Assembly (NCBI GenBank): GCA_019459525.1
Contig: JAIBEY010000101.1
Span: 24,808-88,807 of the forward strand
DNA: 64,000 nt
Origin: Prolixibacteraceae bacterium
Lineage (GTDB): Bacteria; Bacteroidota; Bacteroidia; Bacteroidales; Prolixibacteraceae
Direction of reading: 5' to 3'
The translations under genes were made by a program, and so were the position numbers. Shown here piece by piece: positions 1 to 7,085 of this stretch. Position 1 is the stretch's first letter. Each line of letters starts with the position of its first letter. A model generated the notes under the pieces. That model made no database searches, was not told where the DNA came from, and saw nothing but the letters and a program-made list of their open reading frames with translations.

Positions 1-487
1 GTTCCCTCTGCCTGTTCTCGAAAACCGCACCTGTAACTTTATTTCCTTCTTTCAGCACTTTAGTAAGATGATAGCCATAAATGACCGAAAGTTGCTTCTC
101 TGAGGCGGCCATCAGTTTAAAAATACTGTCGCCAACATGTGGTTCGAACTGGGTATTGCTAACCCATCCCGTTGCAAGAGCAGCTTCTCCGCCATAATAA
201 TTCCGGAGTTTATCCCTGAATTCGTTCCATATCCCTGAATGAAGACGATGGTTGCCATCGGTGGCACTCACGCCGGCGGCAGTAATCATACCACCCAGCC
301 AGGGTGTTTCTTCAACAATTAATGTGGGGGTATTCAGTCTGGCCGATTGAAGTCCGGCAGAAATTCCGCCGGTGGTCCCACCAATAACCAGCACGTCAGT
401 CTGACGGGTCTGTTCGTTTTGGCGGCAACCCGAAAAACTCATAAAAAGGCTACAAGCCAAAACAACCGTGTAAATTCTATTTTTCAT
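1..487 (-). CDS. FAD-dependent oxidoreductase, lipoprotein (3' part outside window)
   Basis: Only the first 162 codons are in the window; the gene runs off the left edge. The N-terminus MKNRIYTVVLACSLFMSFSG followed by Cys is a lipoprotein signal peptide. It leads into a Rossmann FAD-binding motif, VLVIGGTTGGISAG, and then LGGMITAAGVSATDG, which is typical of secreted FAD-dependent oxidoreductases (PF12831-like) of Bacteroidota, often found near carbohydrate-use genes. The substrate cannot be told. The start is the ATG at 487, 28 nt after the stop of the truncated gene at 515-700 on the same strand, so the two may share a transcript under ROK control. The family call is fairly safe; the role is open. 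Confidence 0.82.
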   Translation of the reverse strand, partial: MKNRIYTVVLACSLFMSFSGCRQNEQTRQTDVLVIGGTTGGISAGLQSARLNTPTLIVEETPWLGGMITAAGVSATDGNHRLHSGIWNEFRDKLRNYYGGEAALATGWVSNTQFEPHVGDSIFKLMAASEKQLSVIYGYHLTKVLKEGNKVTGAVFENRQRE

Positions 488-514
488 ACCTATAACATTG
501 AACTTAAAACTTCG

Positions 515-700
515 TTAGGTTCTCCAGAACCATTTGATTCGCGTAAAAAACAGGGTGATCATCGTAACCAGTGCCAGATACAATCGTTCCGGAAGTACCA
601 TGGTGAGGATCGCATATCCCCGCAATGCATCGAGTGCTGAAGCACGTTGAATGATGGCGGATGATTTTGAAATCATCACCTTATTTGTGTCTGTAGTCAT
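515..700 (-). pseudogene. Remnant of DUF5009/NagX-like membrane acyltransferase
   Basis: A 61-codon frame whose first half reads RASALDALRGYAILTMVL, the conserved N-terminus of DUF5009 / heparan-alpha-glucosaminide acetyltransferase-like multi-pass proteins, normally about 360-400 residues. Right after MVL the sequence changes to PERLYLALVTMITLFFTRIK and then a stop, which resembles a C-terminal membrane helix. The simplest reading (inference) is an in-frame internal deletion that joined the first and last codons. It lies between the ROK regulator and the FAD oxidoreductase, consistent with a former amino-sugar or glycan operon. Alternatively it is an intact short membrane protein that only resembles the family. 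Confidence 0.55.
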
Positions 701-738
701 AGTACGTTGGCTAATCAGATTTAATAATCAACGATGCT

Positions 739-827
739 AAATTAATTTAATTTTTTAAATATTTATTAATTTTTAAATTAATTTAATAATTAAAGCTAAA
801 ACCAGAAATAATTTAAATTAATAAATT
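739..827. promoter_or_regulatory. AT-only palindromic repeats, candidate operator/promoter region
   Basis: The segment is almost pure A+T and contains the 13-mer AAATTAATTTAAT twice (739-751 and 775-787, spaced 36 bp) and a variant AAATTAATAAATT at 815-827. Each repeat has an ATTAATTTAAT-type dyad core. It sits upstream of the truncated acyltransferase and FAD oxidoreductase and downstream of the ROK regulator gene. Regularly spaced dyads suggest repressor binding, with the neighbouring ROK protein the obvious candidate (inference). The rest of 701-1000 shows no gene. Confidence 0.35.
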
Positions 828-1000
828 CGAAACATGTGGAACTGCAAGAAATTCACCCATTTGGAAAGAATGTATAGTGACATTCGCGCGCAACAATCCA
901 GCACTTCAATACCAAAGAAGCACAACGACCTTTTTTACAAGCAAATAGGATTTTACAGAATGACCTTAGGAAATTAACTTAAACCCGATTAAGGAAAGCT

Positions 1001-2224
1001 TTATGCACTATAAAAGAGTTTATCACGAAGAATGTAACAGGCACCAATTACACCTGCCTTCGAACCCAATGACGACATTTTTAGATCCATATCGAGACTA
1101 ACCAAACTAAGTGAATACTTATGAATGCTCGCGCGGACTGGCAATCTCAGGTACATTCCTGTTTCGGCAAGCGCCCCACCAAGTATGAGGAGCTCCGGAT
1201 TAAAAATATTGATTAACATGGAAAGATATCTACCCATTTTACTGCCTATTTCATCAATCATTTCAATAGCCAATGTATCTTCATTTTCGGTGACGGCAGA
1301 CAGGATGTCATCAAGCGTAATATCGTCAATAGCTTTTTTCCCTGAAAGAATTGATATGGAACCTTCCTGAAGCGATTTTTTAAACTTCCGTTCCAGTGCA
1401 ATTCCCGATATTTCGGTTTCGAGGCAACCTTTTTTACCACAATGACAAATAATCTCGTTGTCGAAAACCGGACTATGACCAAACTCTCCGGAATAGCCTG
1501 ATTTTCCATAATATAGTTTTCCATTGCATACAACACCAATTCCGACTCCCCATCCTATATTGACAAATATAACATCCTTCTCATTCTGCACCACTCCGCA
1601 ATTATATTCACCATAAGTCATGGCACGAGTATCATTTTCGATAAATGTTTTAATGTTTATCTGCGATTCAATTATTTCACTCAGAGGTTTTTCTTCGAAG
1701 AAAAAATAGCTATAACTAAATCCTTTGCGCGAATTAATTCGTCCGCTGAGATTAACGCATGCCCCAATGATTTTTTCGTGAGGCACTCCGCTGTCGGCTA
1801 CAAATTGGTTTATAATAGAACACAATGAAGAAAGAGATTCTCGTGTGTTCTCGAGCGTATAAGTAATGTTTTCTGAAAGTTTAACAAAATTATTATTGAA
1901 ATCCTGAATTCCGATGTTGATCGAGTTTCGCTTCACCTCAACACCAAGATAGTAACAGGCATTTGGATTTATTCCATATTGCGACGGCCGTCTTCCTCCT
2001 GCAGTCCCGACTTTTCCTGCCTCGAAAACAATTTCCTCATCAATCAGTTCCGAAATAATTTTAGTAACTGTTGGCACACTAAAGTCAGTTTCTTTGCATA
2101 GTTCAGCAATAGTTGCCTCTCCCGACAAAGTTAACCGCTTAATAATGCTCTTTTTCAGTTTAATCAGTCTGAGTGCGGAAAGTGAAATATCCTCAGGATA
2201 ATCGAGCAGAATAGAAAGGTTCAT
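1001..2224 (-). CDS. ROK-family transcriptional repressor
   Basis: A 407-residue protein with an N-terminal winged helix-turn-helix (about residues 30-65, ELCKETDFSVPTVTKIISEL) fused to a ROK sugar-kinase-like domain. ROK signatures are visible: IENDTRAMTYGE (about 195-206), GEFGHSP (246-252), and the zinc-binding CHCGKKGCLE (260-269). This is the NagC/Mlc/XylR arrangement, in which a bound sugar or sugar phosphate relieves repression. A likely target is the adjacent minus-strand unit at 1-700 (inference). Its own promoter region carries an 11-of-12 inverted repeat downstream of a -7 element, which suggests autoregulation. The effector sugar is not predictable. Confidence 0.9.
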   Translation of the reverse strand: MNLSILLDYPEDISLSALRLIKLKKSIIKRLTLSGEATIAELCKETDFSVPTVTKIISELIDEEIVFEAGKVGTAGGRRPSQYGINPNACYYLGVEVKRNSINIGIQDFNNNFVKLSENITYTLENTRESLSSLCSIINQFVADSGVPHEKIIGACVNLSGRINSRKGFSYSYFFFEEKPLSEIIESQINIKTFIENDTRAMTYGEYNCGVVQNEKDVIFVNIGWGVGIGVVCNGKLYYGKSGYSGEFGHSPVFDNEIICHCGKKGCLETEISGIALERKFKKSLQEGSISILSGKKAIDDITLDDILSAVTENEDTLAIEMIDEIGSKMGRYLSMLINIFNPELLILGGALAETGMYLRLPVRASIHKYSLSLVSLDMDLKMSSLGSKAGVIGACYILRDKLFYSA

Positions 2225-2258
2225 ATGTACTATTAAAAGAATTTAAAAATTCAGCGCA

Positions 2259-2308
2259 ATTCATCGAATTTCGAAAACAAATTTGATGAATTCTTAAATG
2301 CAAATGTA
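2259..2308 (-). promoter_or_regulatory. Candidate promoter and operator of the ROK regulator
   Basis: On the minus strand TACATTTG (complement of 2301-2308) fits the Bacteroidota -7 consensus TAnnTTTG; no clear -33 element is seen. Just downstream is an inverted repeat: ATTCATCGAATT (2259-2270) against AATTTGATGAAT (2280-2291), with 11 of 12 positions paired. A dyad at the transcription start is where an autorepressor would bind. Binding is inference. Confidence 0.45.
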
Positions 2309-2464
2309 CCGAATTTGATCTGAAACGAAAGGATTAAAGATAATATAAATCATAGCCCAAATCAGGACGTTTTGAACATACGTTTAGGTAGAAAAACGCA
2401 TTGTGCTGGAATTTTTACTCCTTTTCGAATAAACTTCACCTGAAATTTTAAACTGGTAACGGCT

Positions 2465-3466
2465 CTATGGCTGATACTCCGATTGATTCAAAATTCCCTG
2501 GAAGTCCTTGTTATCCATTAAATCAGTCAATTTTACTTCAGGATGTTGTTTCATGTACGAACGAACAACCTGCCAACCAAGCCAAACACCGGTTCTAGCA
2601 GGCGATTCTTCGGTAAATGAAGCGGTAAACGGGCCATCATCTATAAACCGTTTAATGCTCATCCTATCCGTCGAATAAAGTTCCTTGTGTTCGGCCAGGT
2701 AAGTCCACATCCGTGCTTCGTTTTCTTTGCAAAAATCAAGCTGTTGTTTGGTAAAGCCAATTTTTATCGAATCATGTAGCTCTGGTACTATGGCATCCAA
2801 AAAATACATCAACTTTCCTTCATGAATCATATGGCTAAGCAGGTTATTGGAATTATCGGCTTTTGTCCATTCTGTTGCTGCCCAGGCATACATTACTTCC
2901 GGGCAAATTCTTTGCGGATGCATGTTACGGCGCTTGTAGGTGGGTAATCCAAGTTGTTCGTAAAACGGGCTGTCGGTTCCCATATACTTATCGAGACTCA
3001 CCCCGATCAGGTTTGTTGAAACAACCACGGACTGATTGAACCCGGAAATACAGGTATAAATAGCCGGAATTTCTTTCTGCGGAAAATAATGCTTGTAGTG
3101 TTTGAAAGCATTGGTTAAATCACTCCGAAACCTTATGGTGTCCACTTTTTCCGGAACAATTTTTACCAGTTTCCGGACAAGCAGCGTATCGGAAATAAAC
3201 GAATAAAGCAATTCAGGAAAATTTTCCTGTTCGGTACCTCCAATTGAAATCATACGGTAAGTAAACACATCAAAGAATTCGCCATACGAACGTTTTAATT
3301 CCGGGATAGCCGCCCCAATTTGATCTTCATTTAACTTCAGCAGGTCAACATCCAGATGTTTAATTTTCAATTCTACTGGAACGTCTGATACATTTACCTT
3401 CAATGGATTACGGATACAGGCAATCAAAACCAAAAACAGGAACACAAAGAAAAAAAATCGTTTCAT
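2465..3466 (-). CDS. gldB: GldB-like lipoprotein
   Basis: About 333 residues from the ATG at 3466. MKRFFFFVFLFLVLIAC is a compact lipoprotein signal peptide with lipobox LIAC. The mature part (VPVELKIKHLDVDLLKL; LKRSYGEFFDVFTY; about 190-200: MGTDSPFYEQLGLPTYKRR) matches the gliding-motility lipoprotein GldB family, which also occurs in non-gliding Bacteroidales where its role is unknown. The open frame extends upstream to 3589, but a -7-like element lies at 3546-3553, so a start at 3466 (or the ATG at 3493) is preferred. It is divergent from the barrel gene at 3602, and nadE follows nearby. Confidence 0.8.
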   Translation of the reverse strand: MKRFFFFVFLFLVLIACIRNPLKVNVSDVPVELKIKHLDVDLLKLNEDQIGAAIPELKRSYGEFFDVFTYRMISIGGTEQENFPELLYSFISDTLLVRKLVKIVPEKVDTIRFRSDLTNAFKHYKHYFPQKEIPAIYTCISGFNQSVVVSTNLIGVSLDKYMGTDSPFYEQLGLPTYKRRNMHPQRICPEVMYAWAATEWTKADNSNNLLSHMIHEGKLMYFLDAIVPELHDSIKIGFTKQQLDFCKENEARMWTYLAEHKELYSTDRMSIKRFIDDGPFTASFTEESPARTGVWLGWQVVRSYMKQHPEVKLTDLMDNKDFQGILNQSEYQP

Positions 3467-3545
3467 TCGGAAAAGTTTTGAGTAAGTACGCATGACGTTC
3501 ATTTTTATTGTCATTTTAAATATAAAATTCGAGATTTGCAAAAGA

Positions 3546-3553
3546 CAAAAATA
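3546..3553 (-). promoter_or_regulatory. -7 promoter element for gldB
   Basis: The minus strand reads TATTTTTG, an exact TAnnTTTG match, 80 nt upstream of the chosen gldB start. It argues against the longer frame beginning at 3589. No convincing -33 TTTG is seen. Confidence 0.35.
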
Positions 3554-3601
3554 GACGATTCTTGCGTTATGAACTACTCCGGCAAACAAAACTAAAAACG
3601 T

Positions 3602-4267
3602 ATGAAACCATTCACTTTATTTTCTTTATTCATTTTCTTCCTCACAGTTACAGCATACAGCCAGAAAAATATACAACTCTCTTTTACCGGGAGTCCTTCG
3701 GTAAACTGGATGAGCACGACCAATCCGGATGCTGAAAACGGGAAAGCGATGCTTGGATACGATTTTGGCCTGAATGGCGATTTCTATTTTTCCAACAATC
3801 AAAGATACTCGCTGTTAACCGGATTGCAGATTTCGAACATCGGGGGAGAAATTTCATTTAGGCGCAGTTCTGATTTTTTGTTTTCAGGAAGTATATTGCC
3901 TGGCATAAGCAAAATTAAATACCGGCTGCGCTATGTTGAAGTACCGCTGGCTATTAAACTAAAAACAGATCAGTTTCACCGAACCAAATACTGGGGACAA
4001 TTCGGGTTGGCTACCATGATAAATATTGACTCCAAAGCCGACAGTAACGACGGAACCCTGAAGAAAGCCAGCATTAACGATGAAGTGCAATTGTTTAATC
4101 TGGCCATGATTATTGGCGCGGGCTTCGACTTTGATTTGGGAGGAAGTAATGCAGTAACTGCCGGACTGGTTTTCCAGAATGGACTTATGGATGTGACTAC
4201 CAACAACGCCTTTTCTGATAAAACGATAATCAATTCGATAAAACTGAAAATCGGCCTGATCTTTTAA
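3602..4267 (+). CDS. Outer-membrane beta-barrel (PorT-like) protein
   Basis: A 221-residue protein with a Sec signal peptide (cleavage near TAYSQ) and alternating-residue strands through to the C-terminal LKIGLIF, ending in Phe as many barrels do. The block KIKYRLRYVEVPLAIKLKT is the usual signature of the Bacteroidota PorT-like outer-membrane barrel family (PF13568). An eight-strand barrel is likely. Substrate and role are unknown. It is transcribed away from gldB. The next 240 nt hold no gene but contain the leader elements described upstream of nadE. Confidence 0.75.
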   Translation: MKPFTLFSLFIFFLTVTAYSQKNIQLSFTGSPSVNWMSTTNPDAENGKAMLGYDFGLNGDFYFSNNQRYSLLTGLQISNIGGEISFRRSSDFLFSGSILPGISKIKYRLRYVEVPLAIKLKTDQFHRTKYWGQFGLATMINIDSKADSNDGTLKKASINDEVQLFNLAMIIGAGFDFDLGGSNAVTAGLVFQNGLMDVTTNNAFSDKTIINSIKLKIGLIF

Positions 4268-4277
4268 AACAAGACAT

Positions 4278-4365
4278 ATGAAACGAGCCATGAGAATTAC
4301 TTCTCACACAGGAGGATGATTATTGGCGAGTTCCATCTGGCAATTAAAAAACAAATTATAAACAG
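4278..4365 (+). other. Degenerate partial copy of the nadE leader element
   Basis: Starts ATGAAACGAGCCATGAGAAT, resembling the start of the element at 4366 (ATGAAACGAACATGCC), and both contain GAGTTCCAT further on (4329 and 4456). It can encode only a 13-residue peptide starting MKRAM. It may be a decayed tandem duplication of the leader or chance similarity. Confidence 0.25.
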
Positions 4366-4507
4366 ATGAAACGAACATGCCGCGAAATTAATTTTAAAGG
4401 TGGCAGCACAAAAAGAAATGAAAATAGTGTTCGAAGTGGAGATCTCCTGACATGAGAGTTCCATGTGAACGTACAGACATTCAATTTATTAACACCATTA
4501 TTTTCAC
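4366..4507 (+). promoter_or_regulatory. 142-nt leader of nadE, related to the leader at 37839-37980
   Basis: Shares an 18-nt identity (AGATGAAACGAACATGCC) with the segment before the hybrid kinase gene at 37981. By hand count about 47 of the first 60 positions match without gaps, including AAGGTGG and GCACAAAA. Both segments run exactly 142 nt from the shared ATG to the start codon. It contains the palindrome GGAGATCTCC at 4438-4447. A 29-codon frame starting MKRTC exists, but peptide identity between the copies (about 11 of 20) is lower than nucleotide identity, which favours a DNA or RNA element over a coding one. Function unknown. Confidence 0.45.
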
Positions 4508-6151
4508 ATGAAAATTGCAATTGCACAACTCAACTACCATATTGGGAATTTTGAACTCAATTCGTCAAAAATTATCGATTGCATTCGGAAATCGAAAACC
4601 GAAGGAGCCGAACTGGTTGTTTTTTCGGAGCTTTCGGTAACGGGCTATTACCCACACGATTTGCTCGAACGTAAAGAGTTTATTGAACAAGCGCACCAAA
4701 CGCTGCAACAAATCGCCACGTACTGCAACGGAATTGCAGCAATAGTCGGAGGGCCAAGCATCAACCCCGAACCCCGGGGCAAGAAACTCTTTAACTCGGC
4801 ATTTTTCATGTACAATGGGGCCATTCAGCATGTGGTAAACAAATCGCTGCTTCCTACCTATGATATTTTTGATGAATACCGCCATTTCGAGCCCAACAAG
4901 AATTTTTCGGTTATCGAATTTAGCGGTAAAAAACTGGCCATCACCATTTGCGAAGACCTTTGGGACGAGCAGGAAACGCAAAACGAGTTTGGCCGCGAAA
5001 AACTTTATCAGCTCTCTCCGCTTAAAGAACTTTCAGCCCTTCAGCCCGATTTGGTTATCAACCTTTCGGCCTCACCGTTTTCGTACAACCAGGAAAACTG
5101 GCGGAAAAATATTCTGGTTAAAAATGCCATCAACTACCAGCTCCCTATATTGTATGTCAATCAGGTTGGGGCGCAAACCGAACTGGTTTTCGATGGCGGA
5201 TCTTTTTACCTCGATAAATCAGGCGAAATTCACGAAGAGTTGAAGTATTTCGAAGAAGATTTCCGCATAATTGATACGGAAACCAAGGTTCAGAACCTTC
5301 AGCCCAAGACCGAATACATCGAAAAAATATATGAAGCACTGATTTTGGGAATTCGCGACTATTTCGGCAAAATGGGCTTTAAAAAAGCTACACTGGGTTT
5401 ATCCGGGGGAATTGATTCGGCATTGGTTCTTGTGTTAGCTGTTGAAGCACTGGGTAAAGAGAATGTCCGGGTGTTGCTGATGCCCTCGCGTTATTCGTCT
5501 GACCACAGTATCGATGATGCGGTACAACTGGCAAAAAATCTGGATATTCAGTACGAAATTATCCCTATACAGCCAATGGTCGATCGTTTTGAAGAAAGCC
5601 TTTCCGGAGTGTTTGCAGGCTTATCCAGCGACATTACCGAAGAGAATATCCAGGCACGCACCCGGGGGATTTTGCTGATGGCCATTTCGAATAAATTTGG
5701 AAATATTTTGCTGAATACCACCAACAAAAGCGAATGCGCTGTGGGCTACGGAACTCTTTACGGCGATATGAACGGAGGCTTGTCGATACTGGGAGATGTT
5801 TATAAAACAGATATTTTTAAAATGGCGCGCTGGATTAACCGCAACCGCGAAATTATTCCGGTTAATACCATCGTAAAACCACCTTCGGCTGAACTAAGGC
5901 CCGATCAGAAAGACTCCGACTCCCTACCCGACTACGACATGCTGGATCGGATTCTGTTCGATTATATTGAGCTAAATCTTTCGCCTGCCGAGATTATCGC
6001 CAAAGGGTTTGACGAAACCACTGTACTGCGAACGGTGAAAATGGTGAACAACAACGAATATAAACGATTTCAGGCACCACCCATTCTCCGAATAAGTTCC
6101 AAAGCTTTCGGATTTGGCCGCCGGATGCCTTTAGTGGCAAGATATTCCTGA
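4508..6151 (+). CDS. nadE: Glutamine-dependent NAD+ synthetase
   Basis: A 547-residue two-domain enzyme that makes NAD+ from deamido-NAD+, ATP and glutamine in the cytoplasm. The N-terminal nitrilase-type glutaminase domain shows the Glu-Lys-Cys triad at E41 (FSELSVTG), K112 (NKSLLPTYD) and C148 (ITICEDLWDE). The C-terminal synthetase domain has the PP-loop LSGGIDSALVL (about 298-308) and NKSECAVGYGTLYGDMNGG. Length is normal for bacterial two-domain NadE. It is preceded by an unusual 142-nt leader shared with the kinase gene at 37981 and followed by a separately transcribed Crp/Fnr gene. Confidence 0.97.
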   Translation: MKIAIAQLNYHIGNFELNSSKIIDCIRKSKTEGAELVVFSELSVTGYYPHDLLERKEFIEQAHQTLQQIATYCNGIAAIVGGPSINPEPRGKKLFNSAFFMYNGAIQHVVNKSLLPTYDIFDEYRHFEPNKNFSVIEFSGKKLAITICEDLWDEQETQNEFGREKLYQLSPLKELSALQPDLVINLSASPFSYNQENWRKNILVKNAINYQLPILYVNQVGAQTELVFDGGSFYLDKSGEIHEELKYFEEDFRIIDTETKVQNLQPKTEYIEKIYEALILGIRDYFGKMGFKKATLGLSGGIDSALVLVLAVEALGKENVRVLLMPSRYSSDHSIDDAVQLAKNLDIQYEIIPIQPMVDRFEESLSGVFAGLSSDITEENIQARTRGILLMAISNKFGNILLNTTNKSECAVGYGTLYGDMNGGLSILGDVYKTDIFKMARWINRNREIIPVNTIVKPPSAELRPDQKDSDSLPDYDMLDRILFDYIELNLSPAEIIAKGFDETTVLRTVKMVNNNEYKRFQAPPILRISSKAFGFGRRMPLVARYS

Positions 6152-6233
6152 TTTTTGATGAAATTTTGACGAATACATTCAAAAAAGGTGATGATTTTGC
6201 CGGAAAATGAAAATAAATGACCCAAATTTTCTT

Positions 6234-6257
6234 ATTTGGCAAATTTACTTAACTTTG
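6234..6257 (+). promoter_or_regulatory. -7 element and small dyad upstream of the Crp/Fnr gene
   Basis: TAACTTTG at 6250-6257 matches TAnnTTTG. Immediately upstream, ATTTG-G-CAAAT (6234-6244) is a perfect dyad that would overlap the -10/-20 region, a plausible autoregulatory site (inference). No good -33 element is seen. Confidence 0.35.
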
Positions 6258-6285
6258 ATGCTGCAGAACATGTAAATTTATTTCT

Positions 6286-6987
6286 ATGCCGAGCCATGAA
6301 ATGGGAATGAAAGAAGTTTTTGAAAATCCAAAATCAATTTTCAGCGCACTAACTTCTGAAGAAAAAGAGGATTTGCAGAACCATCTGAATTTAGCTTATT
6401 ACAAGAAAAATGAATTCATTTTCAAAGAAGGAGAAAAACCAACTGGTTTTTTGTTCCTTTTCGATGGAAAAGTTATTATTTACAAAGAAGGCGTAGGCGG
6501 CCGCGAGCAAATCATCCGCATGACCAAACCTCTCGGATTAATCGGATACCGGGCTCTGTTGGCCGAAGAATTGCACATTGGTTCTGCAATCGCACTCGAA
6601 GATTCAACTGTTGGCGTAATTTCTCCGGAATACCTGCACAATAAGCTACTCAAAAACCCCAGTTTCTCGTTTCGGCTGATTCAAAAATTAGCCCGCGAAC
6701 TTGGTTTTTCGAATATGCGAACGGTAACACTTACCCAAAAACATATCCGTGGCCGGTTGGCCGAGTCGTTGCTTCTGCTGAAAGAAAAGTACGGGTGGGA
6801 AAACGATGGGGCTACCCTGAAAGTTTATCTTTCAAGGGAGGACATTGCTAACCTGTCGAACATGACCACATCGAATGCTATCCGTACATTATCGACCTTT
6901 GCCGGCGAAAAAGTGATTGCCATTGATGGCCGAAAAATCAGGATTCTCGACATCCACCGTCTGGAAAAAATCAGCAAACTGGGATAG
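6286..6987 (+). CDS. Crp/Fnr-family transcriptional regulator
   Basis: A 233-residue regulator. Residues about 20-130 form the cyclic-nucleotide-type beta-roll (FIFKEGEKPTGFLFLFDGKV). A long helix follows, then the C-terminal winged helix (about 155-225: LSREDIANLSNMTTSNAIRT). No cysteine cluster for an FNR-type iron-sulfur centre is present, so oxygen sensing through a cluster is unlikely; the ligand is unknown. The first ATG (6286) and an internal ATG at codon 6 are both possible. It is monocistronic between nadE and the converging murF-alr gene. Confidence 0.88.
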   Translation: MPSHEMGMKEVFENPKSIFSALTSEEKEDLQNHLNLAYYKKNEFIFKEGEKPTGFLFLFDGKVIIYKEGVGGREQIIRMTKPLGLIGYRALLAEELHIGSAIALEDSTVGVISPEYLHNKLLKNPSFSFRLIQKLARELGFSNMRTVTLTQKHIRGRLAESLLLLKEKYGWENDGATLKVYLSREDIANLSNMTTSNAIRTLSTFAGEKVIAIDGRKIRILDIHRLEKISKLG

Positions 6988-7085
6988 AAAAAGTTACGGG
7001 TTCAAGTTTCGGGGTTACCCTGAACTCACTTCTCGTAACTCACAAAAATTCTTCTGAATTCTGAGACTGACCACTGAAAACTTTC

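Noticed and set aside
347..640. 97-codon plus-strand open frame
   Set aside because: It overlaps antisense the FAD oxidoreductase start and the DUF5009 remnant, and has no recognisable domain.
4366..4507. Known metabolite riboswitch upstream of nadE
   Set aside because: I could not match it to a known NAD-related or other riboswitch consensus, and the same element precedes an unrelated kinase gene.
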